This document shows, piece by piece, positions 18,083-28,485 of a DNA stretch of 64,000 nt (positions within the stretch are counted from its first letter, which is position 1; the number at the start of each line of letters is the position of its first letter). The notes below the pieces were generated by a model. It searched no databases, was not told the DNA's origin, and saw nothing but the letters and a program-made list of their open reading frames with translations. The DNA comes from Yersinia enterocolitica (GTDB taxonomy: Bacteria; Pseudomonadota; Gammaproteobacteria; Enterobacterales; Enterobacteriaceae): the NCBI GenBank assembly GCA_002082245.2, contig NBTC02000002.1:3720001-3784000 (forward strand), written 5' to 3'. Position numbers and translations under genes: made by a program.

Positions 18083-18140
18083 CATAGTCAGACGAGTCAA
18101 ATATTGCAGGGGCAGGTGAGTCAAATCCGGCCGTCACAGC
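18083..18140 (+). other. Possible decayed tRNA-Asp-like remnant between rrn and murB
   Basis: This stretch contains ATAGTCAGACGAGTCAAATA then GCAGGGGCAGGTGAGTC and AATCCGGCCGT. In that order they resemble the D-arm, variable and T-arm parts of tRNA-Asp, with the anticodon stem largely missing. It also has GAGTCAAAT twice (18094-18102 and 18118-18126), 24 bases apart. No functional cloverleaf remains. The similarity was judged by eye against remembered tRNA-Asp sequence, so this is weak. Confidence 0.25.
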
Positions 18141-18152
18141 GATGAATAAAAT

Positions 18153-18182
18153 AAAAGGCTACCTTGATAGGTGGCTTTTTTT
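18153..18182 (+). terminator. Intrinsic terminator upstream of murB
   Basis: An 11-bp stem AAAGGCTACCT / AGGTGGCTTT (two G-T pairs) with TGAT loop, followed by T7. It probably stops read-through from the rRNA operon into murB. Confidence 0.85.
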
Positions 18183-18266
18183 ACCTTCAGTTAAAACAAA
18201 ATACAATATGAGTATTATGATCGGTTAGACTAGCGCCAGAACTAGTTAGAATGAGTATCCAATGTC

Positions 18267-19304
18267 ATGTCGAATCAACATTCCCCGCTAAAACATCTCA
18301 ATACTTTTGCATTAGCAGCTTATGCGAGCAAAGTAATTAGCGTTAACTCACCTGAAGAATTGATTAATGCTTGGCATGAGTCTGTTTCTAAGCATCAGCC
18401 AGTGCTTTTACTTGGCGAAGGCAGCAACGTGCTGTTTATTGAAAACTATTCAGGAACAGTATTACTTAATCGGATTAAGGGTATCACTTCTACTGAGGAT
18501 GATATTGCCTGGCACCTGCATGTTGGGGCTGGAGAAAATTGGCATCAATTGGTTTGTTATTCATTACTAAATAACATGCCAGGCCTAGAAAATCTGGCGT
18601 TAATCCCAGGTTGTGTCGGTTCTGCACCCATTCAGAATATTGGTGCTTATGGTGTTGAGCTGCAAAAGGTATGCGAATACGTTGATTTACTTGATATGGA
18701 TAAGGGTACAGTGCTACGCCTTTCCGCTAAAGATTGTCAATTTGGCTATCGCGACAGCATTTTTAAGCATCACTATGGTCATGGATTTGCCATCGTAGCC
18801 GTAGGCATTAAATTGGTAAAATCATGGATCCCAACATTGGGCTATGGTGATCTAACGCGAATGGATCCATCGACAGTTACAGCAGAAGAGATATTCAACT
18901 CAGTTTGTACCATGCGGCGTAGTAAGCTACCCGATCCCGCAGTGACCGGCAATGCAGGCAGTTTTTTTAAGAATCCAGTTGTGGATGCCGCTGTAGCTGA
19001 AGAGATTGTAAAGCGCTACCCCAATGCGCCCCATTACCTGCAACCCGATGGGTCTGTTAAGCTGGCTGCTGGTTGGCTTATCGATCAATGTGCGCTTAAG
19101 GGATATCAGATTGGCGGTGCGGCGGTGCATCAGCAGCAGGCGCTAGTGTTGATTAACCTAGCAGAAGCGACAGGTCAGGATGTGATAGGCCTTGCCAGTT
19201 ATATCCGTCAGCAAGTTGCTAAGAGATTTGCAATCTGGTTGGAACCAGAAGTGCGATTTATCGCAAGTAATGGTGAGGTTAATGCTGTGGAGTGTTTGTC
19301 GTGA
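18267..19304 (+). CDS. murB: UDP-N-acetylenolpyruvoylglucosamine reductase
   Basis: 345 aa. MurB reduces UDP-GlcNAc-enolpyruvate to UDP-MurNAc with NADPH and bound FAD, the second step of peptidoglycan precursor synthesis. The FAD-binding region has [10 protein letters not shown] (~49-58) and [15 protein letters not shown]; the active-site parts are [18 protein letters not shown] (serine proton donor) and C-terminal LEPEVRFI (glutamate). This is the type I MurB with the extra YRDS loop. It overlaps birA through GTGA, so the two are coupled. Confidence 0.96.
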   Translation: MSNQHSPLKHLNTFALAAYASKVISVNSPEELINAWHESVSKHQPVLLLGEGSNVLFIENYSGTVLLNRIKGITSTEDDIAWHLHVGAGENWHQLVCYSLLNNMPGLENLALIPGCVGSAPIQNIGAYGVELQKVCEYVDLLDMDKGTVLRLSAKDCQFGYRDSIFKHHYGHGFAIVAVGIKLVKSWIPTLGYGDLTRMDPSTVTAEEIFNSVCTMRRSKLPDPAVTGNAGSFFKNPVVDAAVAEEIVKRYPNAPHYLQPDGSVKLAAGWLIDQCALKGYQIGGAAVHQQQALVLINLAEATGQDVIGLASYIRQQVAKRFAIWLEPEVRFIASNGEVNAVECLS

Positions 19305-20260
19305 AAGATATTAAAATCCCTTTACGGTTGATTGGCATATTAGCTGATGGTGCTTTCCATTCAGGAGAGCAATTAGGCGAAACCTTTGGGATGAGTCGTG
19401 CCGCAATTAACAAGCATATGCAAACTATCAGAGAGTGGGGACTAGATGTCTTTACTGTCCCTGGTAAGGGCTATAGTTTACCTGCACCTATTCAACTGCT
19501 TAATGAACAAACAATATTAAATTATCTCCCCGCAGGCCAGGTGGCTATCTTGCCTGTCGTCGACTCGACGAATCAATATTTATTAGACCGCATTACTGAA
19601 TTGAAGTCTGGCGATGCTTGTGTGGCTGAATACCAACATGCAGGGCGAGGAAGACGGGGACGTCAGTGGATCTCTCCCTTTGGTGCGAATCTCTATTTAT
19701 CTATGTTCTGGCGGCTGGAGCAAGGCCCTGCTGCTGCAATGGGATTAAGCCTGGTGGTTGGGATTGTTATGGCTGAGGTTCTACGTAAACTCGGAGCTGA
19801 GCAGGTTCGTGTAAAATGGCCAAATGACCTGTATTTAAATGATAAAAAACTGGCAGGTATATTGGTAGAACTCACAGGGAAAACAGGAGATGCTGCTCAG
19901 TTGGTAATTGGTGCCGGCATTAATTTAACAATGCGTGAATCAACGACTAACGTCATCAGTCAGGATTGGATCAACTTACAGGAAGCGGGTGTTAATATTG
20001 ATCGTAATAAACTGACGGCTGAACTGTTATCTGAATTACGACTTGCAGTCGTTAAATTTGAAAACGAAGGCTTATCTGCTTTTATTTCTCGTTGGCGAGA
20101 AATGGACAATTACCTTGATCGCCCTGTGAAATTGATTATTGGCAATCAAGAGATATTTGGTATTGCTAGAGGTATTGACCAACAAGGTGCATTATTATTA
20201 GAGCAAAATGGCAATGTAAAACCTTATATTGGCGGTGAAATATCTCTACGTGGCGTTTAA
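19301..20260 (+). CDS. birA: Biotin-[acetyl-CoA-carboxylase] ligase and biotin operon repressor
   Basis: 319 aa from the GTG at 19301 ([17 protein letters not shown]), collinear with E. coli BirA; another GTG at 19292 would add three residues. BirA makes biotinyl-5'-AMP and biotinylates AccB; as a dimer with biotinyl-AMP it represses the bio operon. The N-terminal winged helix is clear ([20 protein letters not shown]), the biotinyl-AMP loop is GRGRRGRQW, the KWPNDLYLN motif is present, and a short C-terminal SH3-like domain ends the protein. The N-terminal domain is retained, so regulatory function is expected. Confidence 0.95.
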   Translation: MKDIKIPLRLIGILADGAFHSGEQLGETFGMSRAAINKHMQTIREWGLDVFTVPGKGYSLPAPIQLLNEQTILNYLPAGQVAILPVVDSTNQYLLDRITELKSGDACVAEYQHAGRGRRGRQWISPFGANLYLSMFWRLEQGPAAAMGLSLVVGIVMAEVLRKLGAEQVRVKWPNDLYLNDKKLAGILVELTGKTGDAAQLVIGAGINLTMRESTTNVISQDWINLQEAGVNIDRNKLTAELLSELRLAVVKFENEGLSAFISRWREMDNYLDRPVKLIIGNQEIFGIARGIDQQGALLLEQNGNVKPYIGGEISLRGV

Positions 20261-20298
20261 TCTTATAATAGATGGGAGGCTAGAACCTCCCACTTTGG

Positions 20299-21249
20299 CT
20301 ATTTTCTCAAACGTACACTCTCAACGGCATGGTTGGCACTTTTAGTCATTATCAGACTGGCACGCTCACGCGTTGGTAGTATATTTTGCTTTAAATTCAA
20401 TCCGTTAATCTCTTTCCATAATTGAGTGGCAATCTTGATTGCCTCTGCTTCAGGCAATTTAGCATAATTATGGAAATAAGAATCAGGATTGGAAAATGCA
20501 CCCTGTCTAAACTTAAGGAACCTGTTTATATACCAACTTTGAAGTAAATCTTCAGGGGCATCGACATATATAGAGAAGTCTACAAAATCAGAGACAAATA
20601 CATGGTGCGGATCATGAGGGTAATCCATTCCACTTTGTAGAACATTTAAGCCCTCTAATATGAGAATGTCAGGTTGCTTGATGATCTTATTACCGTCAGG
20701 GACAACATCATATATTAAATGAGAATAAACCGGCGCCGTAACATAACCTGTCCCTGATTTTACTTCTGAGACAAACTTCACCAGATTATGCATATCATAG
20801 GATTGTGGGAATCCTTTTTTCTTCATCAGCCCACGCTCATTCAGGACTTTATTGGGATAAAGAAAACCATCTGTTGTAATCAGTTCTACACTGCGATGTT
20901 CCGGCCAGCGGCTCAGTAACGCTTGCAGTAAGCGCGCGGTGGTGCTTTTACCGACAGCAACACTGCCTGCAATGCCAATGACATAGGGAATACGCTGGCC
21001 ATCAGTTCCAAGGAATTGTTCCAGAACCGCCTGTCGCCGCAAATTAGAACTAATATAAAAGTTAAGCAGGCGCGAAAGTGGCAGGTATATCTGTGCCACT
21101 TCATCTAATGAAAGGTCTTCGTTAATCCCTTTGAGTTTAACGATTTCTTCTTCTGTTAGTGTCAATGGTACTGAGTCGCGCAAGGCTGCCCACTGAGTAC
21201 GATCGAACTGTAGATAAGGCGTCGCTAAAGATTGATCTCTTTTTGTCAT
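20299..21249 (-). CDS. coaA: Pantothenate kinase type I
   Basis: 316 aa, as in E. coli. It phosphorylates pantothenate with ATP, the rate-setting step of coenzyme A synthesis, and is inhibited by CoA. The P-loop is [12 protein letters not shown] near residue 95; [12 protein letters not shown] and [10 protein letters not shown] are other family blocks. It is convergent with murB-birA, with stops 38 bases apart and no clear terminator between them. Confidence 0.96.
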   Translation of the reverse strand: MTKRDQSLATPYLQFDRTQWAALRDSVPLTLTEEEIVKLKGINEDLSLDEVAQIYLPLSRLLNFYISSNLRRQAVLEQFLGTDGQRIPYVIGIAGSVAVGKSTTARLLQALLSRWPEHRSVELITTDGFLYPNKVLNERGLMKKKGFPQSYDMHNLVKFVSEVKSGTGYVTAPVYSHLIYDVVPDGNKIIKQPDILILEGLNVLQSGMDYPHDPHHVFVSDFVDFSIYVDAPEDLLQSWYINRFLKFRQGAFSNPDSYFHNYAKLPEAEAIKIATQLWKEINGLNLKQNILPTRERASLIMTKSANHAVESVRLRK

Positions 21250-21458
21250 AAGCCAAATTCTGCCTGTTAACGCAGGTTGGGAAAGGCGCTGGACGCCAAC
21301 TCCAGATAAGAAACAAGCTGCATATTATAGGCAGCTTGCTTTTTGGCGTAGACATTTTTGTGCTTAGTGAGTGATTTATTTGATGTACGTTGCTATTCCA
21401 ATCAATTAAGAACACAGATGGTAGGTTCTACCCTTTTTATAGATAACAATCACGGTCA

Positions 21459-22010
21459 TCAACTGGCTATGGCAGTATGTGATTGATTTACTGAAAATAA
21501 ACGTTTGAAATAGATTGCGGTCGGATGATAGCTGCCATCGGGTGTGCAGGCATAATCCGGAATTTCTCCCATGCAACGATAACCTTGTGCACGGTAAAAA
21601 GATTCAGCAGGAGAACCTGCTTGAGTATCGAGATATAGCAATCCACGGCGTAGTTGAACCGCGGTACTCTCCATCGCGAGAATCAATTTGTGCCCAATAC
21701 CAGTACGACGGCTACGGCTATGCACCAATAATTTCTGCACTTCGGCTCGATTTAAACCATTTGGCTTTTGGCAAAGGTCTAATTGGATAGTTCCAGTAAT
21801 CCCCATCTCATCGCGTGCTATCCATAATAGTAATGCTCCTTTGGCGATGGCCGGGCGCAGACCATCGTAATAGCTCTCAGCTTCTTTCTGCGACAGAGAG
21901 CGGGAGTCATAGCCTACAGATGCCCCATGAGCTACGGCATCAATCAGTAAACTTGCCAGCTCACTGCGATATATAGGCAATGTTGCCGCATTAAGTAAAA
22001 CTATCTTCAT
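21459..22010 (-). CDS. GNAT family N-acetyltransferase
   Basis: 183 aa from the ATG at 22010 (MKIVLLNAATLPIYRSELAS). An in-frame upstream extension to 22163 looks like unrelated leader. The GNAT core is visible: a beta strand GALLLWIARDEMGITGTIQLDL, then EVQKLLVHSRSRRTGIGHKLI, where RRTGIG is the acetyl-CoA pyrophosphate loop (motif A), then AESFYRAQGY, the usual C-terminal motif. The substrate cannot be read from sequence; relatives act on small molecules, antibiotics or protein N-termini. It stands alone between coaA and the tRNA operon; E. coli has no gene here, so it is a lineage-specific accessory gene or one lost in E. coli. Confidence 0.85.
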   Translation of the reverse strand: MKIVLLNAATLPIYRSELASLLIDAVAHGASVGYDSRSLSQKEAESYYDGLRPAIAKGALLLWIARDEMGITGTIQLDLCQKPNGLNRAEVQKLLVHSRSRRTGIGHKLILAMESTAVQLRRGLLYLDTQAGSPAESFYRAQGYRCMGEIPDYACTPDGSYHPTAIYFKRLFSVNQSHTAIAS

Positions 22011-22368
22011 GATAAAACTCCTCAACCGCTGCTGGTCTATGCTTATGTCTATGTTTAAGCAATAAACAAGCCAAATATGAGTAGTGTGATTACCCTCATT
22101 GGAGCAATATTTTTTTAGACGAGATGCACTCAATTGGGGCACTCTCCCTTTTTTGAGGCGCAAAACTAAATTTATACTCAGTCAGTGGTACTAAAATTGG
22201 TGGCACAATGAGAGGTGAACTCATTTAAGGGGGAATTTTTCATTCATGGCGTTGATTACAAAAGCGGGTGTGCTGGATGTGAAATGAGCTAACTATGGTT
22301 AATAATACATCTGGCTTTTAAAAAGTGGCTGTTTTGTGAGCGAAAGGTCGACTTATGCAATTTTTTTG
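22011..22368. other. Gene-free region between the GNAT gene and the tRNA promoter
   Basis: About 360 AT-rich bases with no plausible gene on either strand. It must hold the promoter of the minus-strand acetyltransferase, which I could not place with confidence. The right end runs into the tRNA operon promoter. Confidence 0.6.
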
Positions 22369-22397
22369 TTGCATCATAAGCTCGCTCTACCTAGAAT
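22369..22397 (+). promoter_or_regulatory. Promoter of the Thr-Tyr-Gly-Thr-tuf operon
   Basis: -35 TTGCAT (22369-22374), 17-bp spacer, -10 TAGAAT (22392-22397), then GCGCTGC, a GC-rich stringent-type discriminator. The first tRNA starts 15 bases after the -10. Confidence 0.8.
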
Positions 22398-22411
22398 GCG
22401 CTGCACTTGAT

Positions 22412-22487
<76 letters not shown>

Positions 22488-22505
22488 TTCAAGTACTAAA
22501 ATTTA

Positions 22506-22590
<85 letters not shown>

Positions 22591-22658
22591 TATTTACTCT
22601 TGAGTCTCAAGCCGATTCAGTGTCATGAATCTAAATGAGTTACTTAAGGGGAAGGTGA

Positions 22659-22791
22659 AAACCTTCGACGAAGGTTCGAGCCGAGCGTAGCGAGTCAACG
22701 ACGCGCAGCGGCGGCCCGAAGGGTGAGGAGCGAAGTGACGAATAATCCTTCCCCCACCACCATATTTAACCTTGAGTCTCAGGGTGATTCA
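22659..22791 (+). pseudogene. Broken duplicate of the tRNA-Tyr 3' end with a GC-rich insert
   Basis: The true gene reads CGAAGGTTCGAATCCTTCCC-CCACCACCA and continues TATTTACTCTTGAGTCTCA. From 22669 CGAAGGTTCGA recurs, is broken by ~65 GC-rich bases (about 22680-22743), then AATCCTTCCCCCACCACCAT and ATTTAACCTTGAGTCTCAGG follow. The copy therefore consists of a T-arm, acceptor 3' strand, CCA and downstream flank, split by an insert and lacking a 5' half. AACCTTCGACGAAGGTT at 22660-22676 is a perfect palindrome at its left edge. It is reminiscent of the tRNA-Tyr 3'-end repeats known at E. coli tyrT. It cannot make a tRNA. Confidence 0.75.
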
Positions 22792-22910
22792 GAAGATCGA
22801 ACTCCTAATACACACTCAAGGCGAGAGCACCGCTCTCGATGAAGAGTGAAGTGGCCAAGCCCTTCCTTTCAAATTTCTGCAGATTAAGTCAGGTAGCCGA
22901 GTTCTAAGAT
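22792..22910 (+). other. Spacer between the tRNA-Tyr remnant and tRNA-Gly
   Basis: No gene is visible. It contains a small hairpin CGAGAG-caccg-CTCTCG near 22822-22838. Together with the remnant, this makes the Tyr-Gly gap ~320 bases, longer than I recall for E. coli tyrU-glyT. Confidence 0.5.
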
Positions 22911-22985
<75 letters not shown>

Positions 22986-22991
22986 AGATGT

Positions 22992-23067
22992 GCTGATATA
23001 GCTCAGTTGGTAGAGCGCACCCTTGGTAAGGGTGAGGTCGGCAGTTCGAATCTGCCTATCAGCACCA
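22992..23067 (+). tRNA. tRNA-Thr (GGU), tuf-linked copy
   Basis: 76 nt, encoded CCA, anticodon GGT in CTTGGTAAG. It starts only 6 bases after tRNA-Gly, as expected for E. coli thrT. A second GGU tRNA-Thr with a different T-stem lies at 59614. Confidence 0.96.
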
Positions 23068-23142
23068 TTTCTCATTCTCTCGTCCCCTGATTTTCTTTCT
23101 GTGTTATGGATTCAGCAAGCATGCGCTTGGTTGATGTGGTGA

Positions 23143-24360
<1,218 letters not shown>

Positions 24361-24379
24361 GATTTGACGCGACATGCGA

Positions 24380-24408
24380 TAAAAGGGCATCATTTGATGC
24401 CCTTTTTC
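24380..24408 (+). terminator. Terminator after tuf
   Basis: AAAGGGCATCA / TGATGCCCTTT stem with a very short loop, followed by TT, 20 bases after the tuf stop. It separates tuf from secE. Confidence 0.8.
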
Positions 24409-24598
24409 TACGTTGTCATGCTAGAACCTATCTCATCAGTGGTTTTTTCATCATAATTACTGGTGAGATGGGCTCTGGAAATACGGCGAATAGTGCCGAG
24501 TGGTGCCGATTAGAGAGTCTCTAGAGCATCCTTCGGCTTGGTTTGCTTTGCGATGCGAAGCAAAGTTGTTGTTCTGAATCATAGTGACAGGTTGGTTT

Positions 24599-24982
24599 AT
24601 GAGTGCGAATACCGAGGCTCCAGGGAGCGGACGCGGCCTGGAAACGGCTAAATGGCTAATCGTTGCTGTATTATTAGTTACAGCTATTGTTGGTAACTAT
24701 TATTTCCGTGATTACAGCCTGCCGTTGCGTGCGTTGGCAGTTGTAGTAATTATCGCTGTTGCCGGTGCTGTTGCATTGATGACGGCAAAAGGTAAAGCCA
24801 CTGTAGCGTTTGCTCGTGAAGCACGCACGGAAGTGCGTAAAGTGATTTGGCCTACCCGTCAGGAAACTCTGCATACAACGTTAATCGTTGCTGCGGTAAC
24901 TGCTGTAATGTCACTGATTCTATGGGGGCTAGATGGTATCCTAGTCCGCCTGGTATCATTTATTACTGGCCTGAGGTTCTAA
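24599..24982 (+). CDS. secE: Preprotein translocase subunit SecE
   Basis: 127 aa, E. coli length. SecE is the essential clamp of the SecYEG channel. Three membrane segments can be seen (about residues 16-36, 43-64 and 92-117), the E. coli-type topology rather than the one-segment form, and the conserved cytoplasmic amphipathic helix [16 protein letters not shown] sits before the last one. The ATG at 24599 ([13 protein letters not shown]) aligns with E. coli; an in-frame upstream ATG at 24584 is not needed. nusG starts one base after its stop. Confidence 0.96.
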   Translation: MSANTEAPGSGRGLETAKWLIVAVLLVTAIVGNYYFRDYSLPLRALAVVVIIAVAGAVALMTAKGKATVAFAREARTEVRKVIWPTRQETLHTTLIVAAVTAVMSLILWGLDGILVRLVSFITGLRF

Positions 24983-24983
24983 G

Positions 24984-25529
24984 ATGTCTGAAGCACCAAA
25001 AAAGCGTTGGTACGTCGTTCAGGCGTTTTCCGGTTTTGAAGGCCGCGTAGCTCAATCGCTGCGTGAGCATATCAAGTTACATGACATGGAAGAGCTGTTT
25101 GGCGAAGTCATGGTTCCAACGGAAGAAGTCGTCGAAATTCGTGGTGGTCAACGTCGTAAAAGTGAACGCAAATTCTTCCCAGGCTATGTACTGGTCCAGA
25201 TGGTGATGAACGATGCCAGCTGGCACTTAGTGCGTAGCGTGCCACGTGTAATGGGCTTTATCGGTGGTACATCCGATCGCCCTGCACCAATCAGTGATAA
25301 AGAAGTTGATGCGATTATGAATCGTCTTCAACAAGTGGGTGATAAACCACGTCCTAAAACACTGTTTGAACCAGGTGAACTGGTGCGTGTCAGCGATGGT
25401 CCATTTGCCGACTTTAACGGTGTTGTTGAAGAAGTGGACTACGAGAAGAGCCGCCTGAAAGTATCTGTTTCTATCTTTGGCCGTGCAACACCGGTCGAGC
25501 TGGATTTCAGTCAGGTAGAAAAAGGCTGA
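24984..25529 (+). CDS. nusG: Transcription termination/antitermination factor NusG
   Basis: 181 aa. NusG binds RNA polymerase through its NGN domain ([21 protein letters not shown] at residues 5-25) and Rho or S10 through its C-terminal KOW domain ([28 protein letters not shown]). It couples transcription to translation, enhances Rho termination and joins rRNA antitermination. In one operon with secE. Confidence 0.97.
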   Translation: MSEAPKKRWYVVQAFSGFEGRVAQSLREHIKLHDMEELFGEVMVPTEEVVEIRGGQRRKSERKFFPGYVLVQMVMNDASWHLVRSVPRVMGFIGGTSDRPAPISDKEVDAIMNRLQQVGDKPRPKTLFEPGELVRVSDGPFADFNGVVEEVDYEKSRLKVSVSIFGRATPVELDFSQVEKG

Positions 25530-25568
25530 TTCATTTTTCAGCAGTGATTGAAATTTGAGTCTTGTCTT

Positions 25569-25604
25569 AGGCGCGAAATTAAAATATAATTTCGCGCCTT
25601 TTGT
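25569..25604 (+). terminator. Terminator after secE-nusG
   Basis: A 12-bp stem AGGCGCGAAATT / AATTTCGCGCCT with a short AT loop, followed by TTTGTTTTT, 40 bases after nusG. The rplK promoter must lie downstream before 25723. Confidence 0.85.
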
Positions 25605-25722
25605 TTTTAGATGTCTTGCTTTTTGTCATCCGTGGCAACTTATTTCATCGTAAATAATAGCGAGACAAAACACGGGGAGCCTCGAACGCGAGGCGATACT
25701 ACCCAAATCGAGGAAATCGTAA

Positions 25723-26151
<429 letters not shown>

Positions 26152-26154
26152 TAA

Positions 26155-26859
<705 letters not shown>

Positions 26860-27199
26860 TCACGAATTGATTTTATCGCTTTACGTGGGCGTAAGGTTTG
26901 TCTAGAATCTTACGCCCATGCTTCTGTTGATGGGGTTACTTATCAGCAGAACACCAGAATTTTCGGTTGGAGCTTGGCCTTATCCAAGCCTCCGTCCAAG
27001 ACCGCAGGTGTGTCGTAAGACACTTAATTTCCTGCGTAGACGGTGACAGAACCTAAAGCATTTTTTTCTTTCCTATAAAGAATTGTCCTTGCTGAATTCT
27101 GCTCACCGTGTTTCAACGCCCGTTCATTGCATTTTGTAGTGGATTGGGTGACGTGAGTTCCGGGGAATTACTCTCCGGTTAATCCAGGAGCAAGAACTA
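26860..27199 (+). promoter_or_regulatory. rplJL leader region (L10 autoregulation)
   Basis: 340 bases without a gene. The left part has a strong hairpin GGGCGTAAG / CTTACGCCC (26887-26919) with no T-run. In E. coli the equivalent interval carries the rplJ promoter and a long leader bound by L10-(L12)4 to repress translation. The last ~70 bases, GTGACGTGAG...CCAGGAGCAAGAACTA, resemble that leader. The exact L10-binding bulge was not mapped here. Confidence 0.6.
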
Positions 27200-27703
27200 A
27201 TGGCACTAAATCTTCAAGGCAAACAAGCGATTGTTGCTGAAGTTAAAGAAGTAGCCAAAGGTGCGCTGTCTGCGGTTGTTGCGGATTCTCGTGGCGTTAC
27301 CGTTGACAAAATGACTGAACTGCGTAAAGCAGGTCGTGAAGCTGGCGTTCACATGCAAGTTGTTCGTAACACCTTGCTGTGCCGCATTGTTGAAGGCACT
27401 CAATTCGAATGCCTGAAAGACACGTTTGTTGGTCCAACCTTGATCGCATTCTCTTCTGAACACCCGGGCGCAGCTGCTCGTCTGTTCAAAGCATTTGCTA
27501 AAGATAATGCAAAATTTGAGGTTAAAGCAGCAGCCTTTGAAGGCGAGTTAATCCCTGCGGCTCAGATCGACCGCCTGGCAACTCTGCCAACCTACGAAGA
27601 AGCAATCGCACGTCTGATGGGAACCATGAAAGAAGCCGCTGCTGGCAAATTGGTTCGTACTCTGGCTGCGCTGCGTGATCAGAAAGAAGCTGAAGCGGCT
27701 TAA
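27200..27703 (+). CDS. rplJ: Large ribosomal subunit protein uL10
   Basis: 167 aa, two residues longer than I recall for E. coli. L10 anchors L7/L12 dimers to the GTPase centre: the N-terminal domain (1-~130, with [18 protein letters not shown] and [12 protein letters not shown]) binds 23S rRNA and L11, and the C-terminal helix ([25 protein letters not shown]) binds the L12 dimers. A GGAG ribosome site precedes the ATG. First gene of rplJL-rpoBC. Confidence 0.97.
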   Translation: MALNLQGKQAIVAEVKEVAKGALSAVVADSRGVTVDKMTELRKAGREAGVHMQVVRNTLLCRIVEGTQFECLKDTFVGPTLIAFSSEHPGAAARLFKAFAKDNAKFEVKAAAFEGELIPAAQIDRLATLPTYEEAIARLMGTMKEAAAGKLVRTLAALRDQKEAEAA

Positions 27704-27772
27704 TCGCCCTCACTTTTGTCAGTCACTGCTTTTTAACGTATAAACTATTTCTGTATTTTAGGAACACTTGTT

Positions 27773-28141
27773 ATGTCAACTATCACTAAAGACCAAATTC
27801 TGGAAGGCGTTGCAGCTCTGTCTGTAATGGAAATCGTTGAACTGATCTCTGCTATGGAAGAGAAATTCGGCGTTTCAGCTGCTGCTGTTGCTGCAGGTCC
27901 TGCTGCTGCTGCTGAAGCTGTAGAAGAACAAACTGAATTCAACGTTGTTCTGGCTTCATTCGGCGACAACAAAGTTGCAGTAATCAAAGCTGTTCGCGGC
28001 GCAACTGGCCTGGGCTTGAAAGAAGCTAAAGATCTGGTTGAGTCTGCACCTGCAGTTCTGAAAGAAGGCGTGAACAAAGACGAAGCTGAGTCTCTGAAAA
28101 AATCTCTGGAAGAAGCTGGTGCTTCTGTTGAGATCAAGTAA
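27773..28141 (+). CDS. rplL: Large ribosomal subunit protein bL12 (L7/L12)
   Basis: 122 aa. L7/L12 is the multi-copy stalk protein that recruits translation GTPases. The N-terminal dimerisation helices span about 1-35, the alanine-rich flexible hinge ([14 protein letters not shown]) about 37-52, and the factor-binding C-terminal domain has [24 protein letters not shown] 69-base gap follows rplJ. Codon choice is strongly biased, as expected for a very highly expressed protein. Confidence 0.97.
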   Translation: MSTITKDQILEGVAALSVMEIVELISAMEEKFGVSAAAVAAGPAAAAEAVEEQTEFNVVLASFGDNKVAVIKAVRGATGLGLKEAKDLVESAPAVLKEGVNKDEAESLKKSLEEAGASVEIK

Positions 28142-28172
28142 GTTTAGCTTTGAGTTCGCAGCCTAACTTATA

Positions 28173-28210
28173 GGCTGATGGCTGGTGACTTTTTAGTCAT
28201 CAGCCTTTTT
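28173..28210 (+). terminator. Attenuator between rplL and rpoB
   Basis: An 11-bp stem GGCTGATGGCT / AGTCATCAGCC (one G-T pair) followed by TTTTT, 31 bases after rplL. In E. coli a leaky terminator at this place lets only ~20% of transcripts continue into rpoBC, setting the ribosome to polymerase ratio. Same position and form here. Confidence 0.85.
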
Positions 28211-28485
28211 GCGCTGTAGGGCGTTAGTCGCATTTCACACTGTTTAGCGGCTGACTAACCCCCCAATATTCCTTTCTATTTACGACTTAATATACTGCGT
28301 TCTCAGCTACGACCCACTCGGGTAGCTCGGTAGTCAAAGTAACGCGATGAAATGGTTTAAGAGTGATAGAAAAGAGTATTTCGAGAAGTGTTTCAACTTC
28401 TCATTCTAAATAATAGTGTTGCATGAACTGTCCTATGTTCGGGGCAGACAGAGTGGGTCGACTTTTCAGCGAGCTGAGGAACCCT
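28211..28485 (+). other. rplL-rpoB intergenic leader
   Basis: About 275 bases with no gene. A hairpin GAGAAGT / ACTTCTC at 28383-28402 lies ~85 bases before the rpoB start. In E. coli an RNase III processing site is found in the same interval; I could not assign it here. An in-frame ATG at 28423 would add 21 unconserved residues to RpoB and was rejected as start. Confidence 0.5.

Noticed and set aside
22669..22791. Second functional tRNA-Tyr
   Set aside because: Only the 3' part is present and the T-arm is split by an insert; no cloverleaf possible.
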